From Burkholderia stagnalis (GTDB lineage: Bacteria; Pseudomonadota; Gammaproteobacteria; Burkholderiales; Burkholderiaceae): DNA of 64,000 nt. Numbering within the stretch: the first letter of the stretch is position 1; each line of letters starts with the position of its first letter. Shown here one piece after another: positions 18,588 through 27,021 of this stretch. Location: positions 248,001 to 312,000 of the forward strand of contig NZ_CADESW010000006.1 in NCBI RefSeq assembly GCF_902830275.1. The letters run 5' to 3'. The notes beneath the pieces are model-generated. The model was not told where the DNA came from. It made no database searches and saw only the letters and a list, made by a program, of their open reading frames with translations. Position numbers and translations under genes: made by a program.

Positions 18588-21185
18588 ATGTCCAAAGCTC
18601 TGATCATTGCGGAAAAGCCTTCTGTCGCGAACGACATCGCGCGCGCTTTGGGCGGCTTTACCAAGCATGACGAATACTACGAAAGCGACGAATTCGTCCT
18701 TTCGTCGGCTGTCGGCCACTTGCTGGAAATCGCTGCCCCCGAGGAGTACGAGGTCAAGCGCGGCAAGTGGAGCTTCGCGCACCTGCCCGTCATTCCGCCG
18801 CATTTCGACCTGAACCCGATCGCGAAGAGCGAGTCGCGCCTCAAGGTGCTGACCAAGCTGATGAAGCGCAAGGACGTCGACCGGCTGATCAACGCATGTG
18901 ACGCGGGGCGCGAGGGCGAGCTGATTTTCCGCCTGATCGCGCAGCACGCGAAGGCGAAGCAGCCGGTCCAGCGCCTGTGGCTGCAGTCGATGACGCCGCA
19001 GGCGATCCGCGACGGCTTCGCGAACCTGCGCAGCGATGCGGACATGCAGCCGCTCGCCGACGCCGCCCGCTGCCGCTCGGAAGCGGACTGGCTCGTCGGG
19101 ATCAACGGCACCCGCGCGATGACGGCGTTCAACAGCAAGGGCGGCGGGTTCTTCCTGACGACGGTAGGCCGCGTTCAGACGCCAACCTTGTCGATCGTCG
19201 TCGAACGTGAAGAAAAAATCCGCCGTTTCGTCCCGCGTGACTACTGGGAAGTGAAGGCGCAGTTCGTCTGCGCAGGCGGCTTCTACGAAGGCAAGTGGTA
19301 CGACCCGAAATTCAAGCGCGACGAATTCGACCCGGAAAAGCGCGACTCGCGGCTCTGGAGCCTGCCGGCCGCCGAAACGATCGTCGCGGCCTGCCGCGAC
19401 CAGGTCGGCACGGTCTCCGAGGAATCGAAGCCGTCGACGCAGCTGTCGCCGCTGCTGTTCGACCTGACGAGCCTGCAGCGCGAGGCGAACAGCCGCTTCG
19501 GCTTCTCCGCGAAGAACACGCTCGGCCTCGCGCAGGCGCTGTATGAAAAGCACAAGGTGCTGACCTACCCGCGTACCGACGCGCGCGCGCTGCCGGAAGA
19601 CTACATCGGCACGGTCCAGTCGACGCTCGAGATGCTCAAGGAGAGCCACAACTACCTGCCGCACGCGAAGCAGGTGCTCGACAAGGGCTGGGTGAAGCCG
19701 AACAAGCGGATCTTCGACAACTCGAAGATCAGCGACCACTTCGCCATCATCCCGACGCTGCAGGCGCCGAAGTCGCTGTCCGAGCCGGAGCAGAAGCTCT
19801 ACGACATGGTCGTGAAGCGCTTCCTCGCAGTGTTCTTCCCCGCGGCGGAATACCGCGTCACGACGCGGATCACCGAAGTCGTCGGCCATACCTTCAAGAC
19901 CGAAGGCAAGGTGCTCGTCGAGCCGGGCTGGCTGCAGGTGTACGGCCGCGACGCCGAAGGCGCGGACGCGAACCTGGTGCCGGTGCAGAAGAACGAGAAG
20001 GTGAAGACCGACGAGATCGCCGCGGTGGCGCTCGTGACGAAGCCGCCCGCACGCTATTCGGAAGCGACGCTGCTGTCCGCGATGGAAGGCGCGGGCAAGC
20101 TGGTCGAGGACGACGAGCTGCGCGAGGCGATGGCCGCGAAGGGGCTCGGCACGCCGGCCACGCGCGCGGCGATCATCGAAGGGCTGCTCGGTGAGAAATA
20201 CCTCGTGCGCGAAGGCCGCGAGCTGATCCCGACCGCGAAGGCGTTCCAGCTGATGACGCTGCTGCGCGGGCTCGGCGTGAAGGAGCTGACCGCGCCGGAG
20301 CTCACCGGCGAGTGGGAATACAAGCTGTCGCAGATGGAACGCGGCAACCTCGGGCGCGACGCGTTCATGCAGGAAATCGCCCGCATGACGCAGCAGATCG
20401 TCAAGCGCGCGAAGGAATACGATTCCGACACGATCCCCGGCGACTACGCGACGCTCGAGACGCCGTGCCCGAACTGCGGCGGCCAGGTGAAGGAAAACTA
20501 CCGCCGCTTCGCGTGCACGAAGTGCGAGTTCTCGATCTCGAAGATCCCGGGCAGCCGGCAGTTCGAGATCGCGGAAGTCGAGGAGCTGCTGCAGAAGAAG
20601 GAAATCGGCCCGCTGTCCGGTTTCCGCAGCAAGATGGGCCGGCCGTTCTCGGCGATCCTGAAGCTGTCGTTCGACGACGAGACGAAAAACTACAAGCTCG
20701 AGTTCGATTTCGGCCAGGATCAGGGCGGCGAGGAAGGCGAAGCGCCGGACTTCTCCGCGCAGGAGCCGGTCGGCGCCTGCCCGAAGTGCAAGGGCCGCGT
20801 GTTCGAGCACGGGATGAGCTACGTGTGCGAGCATTCGGTCGCAAACCCGAAGACTTGCGACTTCCGCTCGGGCAAGGTGATCCTGCAGCAGGAAATCACC
20901 CGCGAGCAGATGGGCAAGCTGCTCGCCGACGGCCGCACGGACCTGCTGCCGAGCTTCAAGTCGTCGCGCACCGGCCGCAACTTCAAGGCGTACCTCGTGA
21001 AGCAGCCGGACGGCAAGATCGGTTTCGAGTTCGAGAAGAAGGAGCCGAAGGCCGCTGCCGCGAAGAAGACGGCGAAATCGGCGACGAAGGAAGCGGAAAC
21101 GGTAACGGAAGGCACCGACGAGAAGCCGGCACCGGCCCGCAAGACCGCCGCGCGCAAAACCACGGCGCGCAAGACCGGGTCGTAA
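18588..21185 (+). CDS. topB: DNA topoisomerase III
   Basis: 865 residues. Type IA topoisomerase that decatenates DNA by single-strand passage. The N-terminal TOPRIM begins IIAEKPSVA, and the DxE-type acidic residues are seen in NACDAGREGE near 104. The active-site tyrosine is Tyr327 in LTYPRTDAR. The C-terminal third carries zinc-ribbon modules (CPNCGG/CTKCEF near 625, CPKCKG near 727) and a Lys/Ala-rich tail, as in Burkholderia chromosomal TopB. A long antisense opening here is only a GC-bias shadow. Confidence 0.95.
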   Translation: MSKALIIAEKPSVANDIARALGGFTKHDEYYESDEFVLSSAVGHLLEIAAPEEYEVKRGKWSFAHLPVIPPHFDLNPIAKSESRLKVLTKLMKRKDVDRLINACDAGREGELIFRLIAQHAKAKQPVQRLWLQSMTPQAIRDGFANLRSDADMQPLADAARCRSEADWLVGINGTRAMTAFNSKGGGFFLTTVGRVQTPTLSIVVEREEKIRRFVPRDYWEVKAQFVCAGGFYEGKWYDPKFKRDEFDPEKRDSRLWSLPAAETIVAACRDQVGTVSEESKPSTQLSPLLFDLTSLQREANSRFGFSAKNTLGLAQALYEKHKVLTYPRTDARALPEDYIGTVQSTLEMLKESHNYLPHAKQVLDKGWVKPNKRIFDNSKISDHFAIIPTLQAPKSLSEPEQKLYDMVVKRFLAVFFPAAEYRVTTRITEVVGHTFKTEGKVLVEPGWLQVYGRDAEGADANLVPVQKNEKVKTDEIAAVALVTKPPARYSEATLLSAMEGAGKLVEDDELREAMAAKGLGTPATRAAIIEGLLGEKYLVREGRELIPTAKAFQLMTLLRGLGVKELTAPELTGEWEYKLSQMERGNLGRDAFMQEIARMTQQIVKRAKEYDSDTIPGDYATLETPCPNCGGQVKENYRRFACTKCEFSISKIPGSRQFEIAEVEELLQKKEIGPLSGFRSKMGRPFSAILKLSFDDETKNYKLEFDFGQDQGGEEGEAPDFSAQEPVGACPKCKGRVFEHGMSYVCEHSVANPKTCDFRSGKVILQQEITREQMGKLLADGRTDLLPSFKSSRTGRNFKAYLVKQPDGKIGFEFEKKEPKAAAAKKTAKSATKEAETVTEGTDEKPAPARKTAARKTTARKTGS

Positions 21186-21248
21186 TGGCCCGGTGGGCCC
21201 AAGGCCTGTTGGGCCCGCCGCCCGGCGCACGCCGCCGGGCCGGCCAAC

Positions 21249-21284
21249 AAAAAACGCGGATCGATCGCTCGATCCGCGTTTTTT
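21249..21284. terminator. Bidirectional terminator between topB and LysR gene
   Basis: A perfect 16-bp inverted repeat (21249-21264 with 21269-21284) with a 4-base loop. Its outer arms are A6 and T6, so both strands have a T-run after the stem. It serves the convergent topB and LysR genes. Confidence 0.93.
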
Positions 21285-21322
21285 ATTGCTCGGGCGGTTC
21301 GATCACCACCCCGCCTGCGCCG

Positions 21323-22372
21323 TTACAGCGGTGACGGCACCGCGACCCGCGTGCGCGGCGACCGCGTCAGGCGCGACGACGCCTTCGAATCGACCGCATC
21401 CGGCCGCTCGGCGTGCATCTCGACGCCGATCGGGCCCGCCACGGCGCTCTGCGCCGCCCACTGTTCGCCCATCATCGCGTCCGTCGAATGGCTGAAGTGC
21501 TCGACGAGATGGTCGATGAAGGTACGCACCTTCGCCGGCAGGTGGCGGCGGCTCGGGTACGCGATGTTGATCTCGACCTGCGGCAGCCGGAAATCGGACA
21601 GCAGCCGCACCAGCGCGCCGCGCGCGATGTCGCCGCCGATCAGGTAGCTCGGCAGGATCGCAACGCCCATCCCGAGCAGCGCGAACTGGCGCAGCATCGC
21701 GGTGTTGTTCGCGACGACCACGTTGGTCGGCCGCACCCGCACTTCGCCGTCCGGCCCCGTAAACACGCGATCGTCGCCCCAGTATTCGGTCGGCAGGCTC
21801 AGGCTCGGGTGCTCCGCGAGATGTTCCGGATGGGTCGGCACGCCGTGCTTCTCCAGATAGCTCGGCGTCGCGCAGACGGTCATGCAGCCGGTGGTCAGCC
21901 GCCGTGTCACGATGCTGGCGCTGCGCATCTGGCGCGTGACCACGATACCGACGTCGAAGCCTTCCTCGACCAGGTCGACCTGCCGGTCGACCAGCGTCAG
22001 ATCCGGCACCACTTTGGGAAACTGCTCGGTATAGGTCTGCAGGACCGGCGCGAGATTGTGCAACCCGAACACGACCGGCGCGACGATGCGCAGCGTGCCG
22101 ACCGGCTCGTGGTTGCGGGCGACGACCATCTGCTCGACGTCCTCGAGCTCGTCGAGAATCTGGCGCGCGCGCTCCAGATACACCTGGCCGGACTCGGTGA
22201 GCGAAAGGCTGCGCGTGGTGCGGTTGAGCAAACGCGTGCCGAGACGGCCTTCCAGATCGGCGACGTGACGGGTCGCGACCGCGTTGGAGATATCCATTGC
22301 GCTTGCGGCCCGCGCGAAACTGCCGAGATCCGCAACCTTGACGAACACTCGCATCGACTGCAAATGATCCAT
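21323..22372 (-). CDS. LysR-family transcriptional regulator
   Basis: 349 residues. An N-terminal winged helix-turn-helix (about 1-62, with SFARAASAMDIS) is followed by a periplasmic-binding-protein-type effector domain (about 90-295). The roughly 45-residue tail after residue 300 is longer than the typical 300-residue LysR protein and rich in Arg, Ser and Ala. It diverges from the 2-hydroxyacid dehydrogenase gene, so it may control that gene, its own, or both. Confidence 0.92.
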   Translation of the reverse strand: MDHLQSMRVFVKVADLGSFARAASAMDISNAVATRHVADLEGRLGTRLLNRTTRSLSLTESGQVYLERARQILDELEDVEQMVVARNHEPVGTLRIVAPVVFGLHNLAPVLQTYTEQFPKVVPDLTLVDRQVDLVEEGFDVGIVVTRQMRSASIVTRRLTTGCMTVCATPSYLEKHGVPTHPEHLAEHPSLSLPTEYWGDDRVFTGPDGEVRVRPTNVVVANNTAMLRQFALLGMGVAILPSYLIGGDIARGALVRLLSDFRLPQVEINIAYPSRRHLPAKVRTFIDHLVEHFSHSTDAMMGEQWAAQSAVAGPIGVEMHAERPDAVDSKASSRLTRSPRTRVAVPSPL

Positions 22373-22512
22373 AAACGACTCCTGCCGCTGTTACAACTTC
22401 AAAAAGATGAAGCAAATGCGTAATTCTCCTACGACAGCGGATTTGATGCAGAGTTGCTCAACAAGCCCCGTTGCCCCGATAAAAATAGTCAAACATCCTC
22501 GGCCAATCCGGT

Positions 22513-22527
22513 TAATTGATCCAATTA
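22513..22527. promoter_or_regulatory. Candidate LysR operator in a 423-base divergent spacer
   Basis: The gap 22373-22795 between LysR and the dehydrogenase is locally AT-rich near its LysR side. Inside it is a perfect palindrome TAATTG-N3-CAATTA; one base to the left an overlapping T-N11-A box (22512-22524) fits the LysR consensus form. That it is an operator is inference from position. I see no gene in this gap; an in-frame extension of the dehydrogenase across it looks non-coding. Confidence 0.45.
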
Positions 22528-22795
22528 TTCTGATTCGAGCAACAATTGGGTGAACCTCGGCGGCGAAGCGACGGAATGAGGAATGACGCGTTTGATGCGG
22601 CACGGCATCGCAGGCCGCCGGGCCGCGCGGACGCGGCGCCCCGGCAGGCCGGCGCCAATTGCGGCAGGGCGTAACAACCTGTTAAAAAGACACCATGCGG
22701 GCGCCCGTCATAGCATCATGTCGGCCCCGGCCGGGCGGGGCGCTGCGCGACCGGCGCCGCCGCCGCCCCTGCTTTCAACGCGCGACTCCCGAACC

Positions 22796-23809
22796 ATGAA
22801 AATTGCCATCCTCGACGACTACCAGGACGCCGTCCGCAAGCTGAATTGCTTCCAGATGCTTGCCGACCACGACGTGAAGGTCTTCAACAACACGGTGCGC
22901 GGCCTGGGACAACTCGCGAGCCGCCTGGCGGAAGTCGAAGCACTCGTGCTGATTCGCGAACGCACCCCGATTTCGTCGCAACTCCTGTCCAAGTTGCCGC
23001 ATCTGCGCATGATCAGCCAGACCGGCCGCATCGGCGGCCACGTCGATCTCGAAGCCTGTACCGAGCGCGGCATCGCGGTGCTCGAAGGCACCGGCTCGCC
23101 GATCGCGCCCGCCGAGCTGACCTGGGCGCTGATCATGGCCGCCCAACGCCGCATTCCGCAGTACGTCGCGAACCTGAAGCAGGGCGCGTGGCAGCAATCG
23201 GGCCTGAAGACGTCGGCGATGCCGCCGAACTTCGGCCTCGGCCAGGTGCTGCGCGGCCAGACGCTCGGCATCTGGGGCTACGGGAAGATCGGCCGGCTCG
23301 TCGCGGGCTACGGCAAGGCGTTCGGGATGAAGGTGCTGGTGTGGGGCCGCGAGCACTCGCTCGAGGCCGCGCGCGCGGACGGCTATGACGCGGCCGACAG
23401 CCGCGAGGCGCTGTTCGAGCAGAGCGACGTGCTGTCGCTGCACCTGCGCCTGCACGACGACACCCGCGGCATCGTCAAGCAGGACGACCTGATGCGGATG
23501 AAGCCAACGTCGCTGCTCGTCAACACGAGCCGCGCCGAGCTGCTCGAGGAAAACGCGCTCGTCAACGCGCTGTCGCACAACCGGCCGGGGATGGTCGCGA
23601 TCGACGTGTTCGAGAGCGAGCCGATCCTGCAGGGCTACAGCCTGCTGCGGATGGAGAACGTGATCTGCACGCCGCACATCGGCTATGTCGAGCGCGAGAG
23701 CTACGAGCTGTATTTCAGCGCGGCGTTCAGGAACATCCTCGCGTTCGACCAGGGCGACACGTCGAGCGTCGTCAACACGGACGCGCTGACGCCGATCCGC
23801 AAGCGCTGA
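22796..23809 (+). CDS. D-2-hydroxyacid dehydrogenase family protein
   Basis: 337 residues from the ATG at 22796, where the family-like sequence begins (MKIAILDDYQD). NAD-dependent oxidoreductase of D-2-hydroxy acids. The nucleotide-binding motif GIWGYGKIG lies near residue 157, the catalytic arginine in NTSRAELL near 243, the glutamate in FESEP near 272 and the catalytic histidine in TPHIGYVE near 291. The substrate is not readable; phosphoglycerate dehydrogenase-like members and glyoxylate reductases share these motifs. Confidence 0.88.
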   Translation: MKIAILDDYQDAVRKLNCFQMLADHDVKVFNNTVRGLGQLASRLAEVEALVLIRERTPISSQLLSKLPHLRMISQTGRIGGHVDLEACTERGIAVLEGTGSPIAPAELTWALIMAAQRRIPQYVANLKQGAWQQSGLKTSAMPPNFGLGQVLRGQTLGIWGYGKIGRLVAGYGKAFGMKVLVWGREHSLEAARADGYDAADSREALFEQSDVLSLHLRLHDDTRGIVKQDDLMRMKPTSLLVNTSRAELLEENALVNALSHNRPGMVAIDVFESEPILQGYSLLRMENVICTPHIGYVERESYELYFSAAFRNILAFDQGDTSSVVNTDALTPIRKR

Positions 23810-23842
23810 CCGCCCCCGGGCGCGCCCGCCGCCGAATCATCG

Positions 23843-24709
23843 TCAGGCGACGGCGCGGCCGCCCGTCATCGCGTCGACGCGGGTCAGGAAATGCTCGCCG
23901 TCGCGCCGGCCGAGATCGTAGGCGTGCCGCATCTGCGACGGGCTCGTGTAGTCCCAGCTCGAAATCGGCACCTTGCTCGACGGCTGCACGTAGAGGCGCT
24001 GCTGGTCGCCGTGCGCGACCGTGAACATCTGCGGCCGCGGATACAGCCGGGTGACGAGCACCAGCACGTGGCCCGGCGACGCGTCGAGCGCGCCGACCGG
24101 CACGTTGTCCACCATCCCGCCGTCGAGCACCGGCCGGCCATTGCGGCGCAGCACCGGCGTGAACGGCGGCGTGCACGACGACTGCAGGATTAGGTCGGCG
24201 AGTTCCTCGACGCCCGCGCAAGCCTGCGCGCGCACGAATTCGGGCCGGAAGCCGAGCGTCCGGCCGAGCGTCGGATGCAGCGTCTTGCGCAGGTATTTCT
24301 CGATGTTGTACGCGACGAGGCCCGCGGCGACCGCGCTGCGCGCGCCGAGCCAGCGCGGCACGTGCGACACGCCGATGCGGATCTCCGGTGCGTCGGCCAG
24401 CTTCGCGAACGGCTCGCCGTAGATGTCGAGCAGCGCCTGCCGGTAGATCCGGTAGTGCGGAAACACCGGTTCGCGGCCGAACAGGTTGCCCCAGTACGCG
24501 TTCTTACGGTTGTGGCGCAACGCCTGCTCGTAATAGCGCATCACCCAGGCCGCATCGCGCGTGTACAGCATGCAGGCCGTCGCGGCGCCCGCCGAGATGC
24601 CGGCGATCACGCGCGGCCGCAGCGCGAGCGCGGGCTGCGCGACGTCCCAGAAGCCGGCCTGCCACCAGCAGCGGTTGCCGCCGCCCGCGAACACGATCTG
24701 GTCGAACAT
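23843..24709 (-). CDS. Patatin-like phospholipase family protein
   Basis: 288 residues. Patatin-fold acyl hydrolase using a Ser-Asp dyad: nucleophile Ser39 in GISAG and the aspartate in LDGGMVDN near residue 196. The N-terminal oxyanion loop reads GGGNRC where patatins usually have GGGxRG, so the last glycine is a cysteine; activity may be altered. No signal peptide is visible. It is ten bases downstream of the thioesterase gene, so the two probably form an operon acting on acyl substrates. Confidence 0.85.
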   Translation of the reverse strand: MFDQIVFAGGGNRCWWQAGFWDVAQPALALRPRVIAGISAGAATACMLYTRDAAWVMRYYEQALRHNRKNAYWGNLFGREPVFPHYRIYRQALLDIYGEPFAKLADAPEIRIGVSHVPRWLGARSAVAAGLVAYNIEKYLRKTLHPTLGRTLGFRPEFVRAQACAGVEELADLILQSSCTPPFTPVLRRNGRPVLDGGMVDNVPVGALDASPGHVLVLVTRLYPRPQMFTVAHGDQQRLYVQPSSKVPISSWDYTSPSQMRHAYDLGRRDGEHFLTRVDAMTGGRAVA

Positions 24710-24719
24710 CGCGCGGCGC

Positions 24720-25124
24720 TCAGCTGACGAGCGCGTAGGTCGACGTCGCGTGGACGGCCATCTTGCCGTCCTCGTCGAACAGCTCGACCTCGCCGAACAC
24801 CAGGTTGCGCCCCATCCGCAGCACGCGCGCGGTGACGAGCACGTCGCCCTTGCGGACCGGACGCATGAAGTTCGTATTCAGCGACACGGTGGTCATCGGC
24901 TGGAATTCGCCGAGCGCGCTCGAGATCGCCACCACCATCGCGGTATCGGCGGCGGCCGTGAACACCTGGCCGCAGATCATGCCGCCGGAATGGCGGAACT
25001 CGCCGGAAAACGGCAGGCGCAGCGTGACGCTGTCGTCGGAGATCGATACGGGGACCAGACCGAGCGAGCGGACCCACGGCGCCAGCAACCGGTCGAGCAA
25101 TTCGCGGACTGCGTTTTCGTCCAT
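24720..25124 (-). CDS. PaaI-type hotdog thioesterase
   Basis: 134 residues from the ATG at 25124; an ATG 13 codons upstream is a weaker alternative. Hotdog-fold acyl-CoA thioesterase of the PaaI group, with the family segment HSGGMICGQVFTAAAD near residue 49 containing the catalytic acidic residue at its end. The acyl substrate is unknown. It precedes the patatin gene. Confidence 0.85.
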   Translation of the reverse strand: MDENAVRELLDRLLAPWVRSLGLVPVSISDDSVTLRLPFSGEFRHSGGMICGQVFTAAADTAMVVAISSALGEFQPMTTVSLNTNFMRPVRKGDVLVTARVLRMGRNLVFGEVELFDEDGKMAVHATSTYALVS

Positions 25125-25274
25125 CTTCGAATGTCCAGGAAATGTTGCGCGACCGCCGCGCAACAGGTGTGGGCGTCATCATACCGGGAGCGCGCCAACT
25201 GCGATCTCTCGTTGTTACCCGGACTCGCCCCGCCGGCCGTGACGAAATATTTTCAGGAAATTCGCAGAAAGGGC

Positions 25275-25303
25275 TTGCAAGCCCGAGAAAAGCCGTGCAT
25301 AAT
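25275..25303 (+). promoter_or_regulatory. Promoter of tRNA-Lys
   Basis: A TTGCAA -35 element (25275-25280) and CATAAT -10 element (25298-25303) are separated by 17 bases; the -10 ends 13 bases before the mature tRNA. A clear sigma-70 type promoter. Confidence 0.75.
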
Positions 25304-25316
25304 CTTTCTTCTGTTG

Positions 25317-25392
25317 GGGGCGTTAGCTCAGTTGGTAGAGCAGCGGACTCTTAATCCGTAGGTCGAGTGTTCGAGTCACTCACGCCCCACCA
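25317..25392 (+). tRNA. tRNA-Lys(CTT), island insertion site
   Basis: 76 bases with encoded CCA. Acceptor arms GGGGCGT and ACGCCCC pair over 7 bp; the anticodon loop CTCTTAA gives anticodon CTT. The gene is intact. Gene content changes from conserved core genes on its left to mobile and defence genes on its right, which makes it the probable attachment site of the island. Confidence 0.97.
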
Positions 25393-25408
25393 ATAAATTC
25401 AAGCACTT

Positions 25409-25435
25409 AGCCCAGCCTACACGGCTGGGCTTTTT
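25409..25435 (+). terminator. Rho-independent terminator of tRNA-Lys
   Basis: A perfect 9-bp stem (25409-25417 with 25423-25431), 5-base loop and T-run (25431-25435), 17 bases after the tRNA. Confidence 0.9.
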
Positions 25436-25468
25436 GCTTTCCGGGTTTCGTGTAGGCATGGTGTAGGC
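25415..25468. repeat. GTGTAGGC repeats beside tRNA-Lys (possible att arm sites)
   Basis: Two direct copies of GTGTAGGC start at 25450 and 25461, exactly 11 bases (about one DNA turn) apart, and an inverted copy occupies 25415-25422 in the terminator hairpin. Phased short repeats next to a tRNA attachment site resemble integrase or excisionase arm-binding sites. This is inference; no integrase gene is in the window. Confidence 0.45.
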
Positions 25469-25732
25469 GTTTTGGGTCTACATCAATCCATGCCGACACA
25501 TATCGACGAGCCTTCGCTGCGATACGCGTAGGTCAACGCCGAATACGCAGGCCTTCGGCGCTAGTGTCGTACGCGCCGCGCAGACAAGCGGACGCGCAGA
25601 CCCACGGCGAATTCGCTAAGACAAGGCGCCGCGTGCGAGTGACACGCGAAAGCTCTGTCAACGTCGACAGGGTGGTCCCGAGAAAACCCTCTGTGCTAAA
25701 TTCCTCCGACAAAAAAAGAGAGGGCACAGATT
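25469..25732. other. Non-coding island edge
   Basis: No credible gene. A 13-codon opening begins ATG at 25490 in the place where a tRNA-associated integrase would usually start, but it stops at once and has no recognisable similarity. The last bases before 25733 contain the purine-rich ribosome site of the PAAR gene. Confidence 0.5.
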
Positions 25733-26251
25733 ATGGGTTTCGCATTCATCCGCGAGGGTGACACAACCTCGCATGGCGGCCGCGTGCTTGCGTGTTCGCC
25801 GGAGAACAAGTCGGACGGCGTCCCCCTCGCGCTCTTGGGCGACAAGGTGTCGTGTCCCAAGTGTGGTGGGGTCTATCCGATCGTCGGCGTCAAGAACCTC
25901 GGCGTGACCTTCGACGGCCGGCCCGTCGCCTCGGAAGGCGATACAACCGCATGCGGGGCCACGCTCATCGCCTCGCAAAACAATACGACGGCTGAACCAA
26001 CTAGCGGCGGTTCCATTGGCGGCGGGAAAAGCGTCCTATCCGAGGCAATCCCTCAAACGCCATACCGGGGAAGATTCCAGGTGCTCGACGACGTCACGCG
26101 CCAGCCGGTCGCCGGCCACCCGTACATCGTGCGCGCCGCGGATGGGCGCGTGGTCCAGGGGAAGACGGACGCCAATGGGTTCACGGATTGGCTCGACAAC
26201 CATGACGCCTCTTCGTTGACGTTCGAGCATCCCGGGAACACGTCCGAATGA
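25733..26251 (+). CDS. PAAR-domain type VI secretion spike-tip protein
   Basis: 172 residues. The first roughly 85 residues show the PAAR layout: GDTTSHGGRV, then KVSCPKCG and EGDTTACGATL, with the Cys/His set that binds zinc at the tip of the VgrG spike. After a Gly/Ser linker, residues about 110-170 form a small beta-rich extension (RFQVLDDVTRQPVAGHPY) of the kind that follows PAAR or VgrG modules and docks cargo. It overlaps the next gene by ATGA, so tip and effector are translationally coupled. A GAGAGGG ribosome site lies upstream. No other type VI structural genes are in the window, so it must use a system encoded elsewhere. Confidence 0.9.
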   Translation: MGFAFIREGDTTSHGGRVLACSPENKSDGVPLALLGDKVSCPKCGGVYPIVGVKNLGVTFDGRPVASEGDTTACGATLIASQNNTTAEPTSGGSIGGGKSVLSEAIPQTPYRGRFQVLDDVTRQPVAGHPYIVRAADGRVVQGKTDANGFTDWLDNHDASSLTFEHPGNTSE

Positions 26252-27009
26252 GCGACTACGGCCCGGGGACCGCGAGCGGCCGGGTCTCGCCGGAAGGGCA
26301 AACGAACCAGGTTGGGGTCAACGGTCGTCTTTCGGCGAAGGACCGGGCGGTCCTTTGCAGCGTGCTTTGCAAGTGCAAAAACATCGGTGTAGCGACGAAG
26401 AACGGTCGAATCCAGCGCCAACGTTGCGTCCAGCAGCGCTTGGATTTTGCGAACGGACTGTCGCGCTTAGAAACCGGTGCGCCGACGGTTTACAAACCGG
26501 AGCAGACGTACAACATGAAAGCGGCCCCGCCGGAGCCGGTGACCGACCCCGACGATCCGTTACGCCCGCATTTGGACATCTGGCAATGGATCGAGGACTT
26601 CTGGCCTGGCGGGCGCAAGACGTATAAGGCCGGGAACGGTAACCTGCGACGGCCGGATGTGGTGATCGTGAACGATGCGACGCAACCGCCCGTTCAAAGC
26701 AACATCAAGCAGGTTGTAGAGTTCAAGTTCCCGCCCGACGACTACGGTCGTAATCAGGAGCGGGACTATATCCGTATTGCCGGGGGGCGCGCGAAGTTCG
26801 TGTCGTTAGGCCCCGCCGAATGCGGGTGCGGTGATGACAAGCAAGACGGCGAGACATCCGCGCAACGCCGGCCCAAGACATCATCCTCGTCGGACATGGA
26901 CGAACTGCTTGGTGGGGGTGGAAGGAGCGGAAGTGTCTTTCCGAACATCCCCGGCGGTGGTGGACTCCCGCCGTTGGTACCCGGTGGTCTGCCGCCGCTG
27001 ATCCCGTGA
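26248..27009 (+). CDS. Putative type VI nuclease effector (VRR-NUC-like)
   Basis: 253 residues. An N-terminal Cys-containing module (to about 60; LCSVLCKCKNIG) is followed by a region with a restriction-endonuclease-like core: RRPDVVIVND with Asp137, VVEFKFP with Glu158 and Lys160, and QERDYIRIAGG, which match the D-ExK-Q..Y pattern of VRR-NUC nucleases. The C-terminus is a Gly/Pro-rich low-complexity tail. It lies between the PAAR gene (4-base overlap) and the immunity-type gene (12-base gap), as expected for a DNase delivered into rival bacteria. Effector function is inferred. Confidence 0.78.
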   Translation: MSDYGPGTASGRVSPEGQTNQVGVNGRLSAKDRAVLCSVLCKCKNIGVATKNGRIQRQRCVQQRLDFANGLSRLETGAPTVYKPEQTYNMKAAPPEPVTDPDDPLRPHLDIWQWIEDFWPGGRKTYKAGNGNLRRPDVVIVNDATQPPVQSNIKQVVEFKFPPDDYGRNQERDYIRIAGGRAKFVSLGPAECGCGDDKQDGETSAQRRPKTSSSSDMDELLGGGGRSGSVFPNIPGGGGLPPLVPGGLPPLIP

Positions 27010-27021
27010 TGGAACGATGAA

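Noticed and set aside
18525-21230. 901-codon minus-strand opening opposite topB
   Set aside because: Shadow of topB; translation is Arg/Leu-rich with no motif.
25490-25531. Truncated integrase start (13 codons)
   Set aside because: Too short and without recognisable similarity; mentioned only as a stub.
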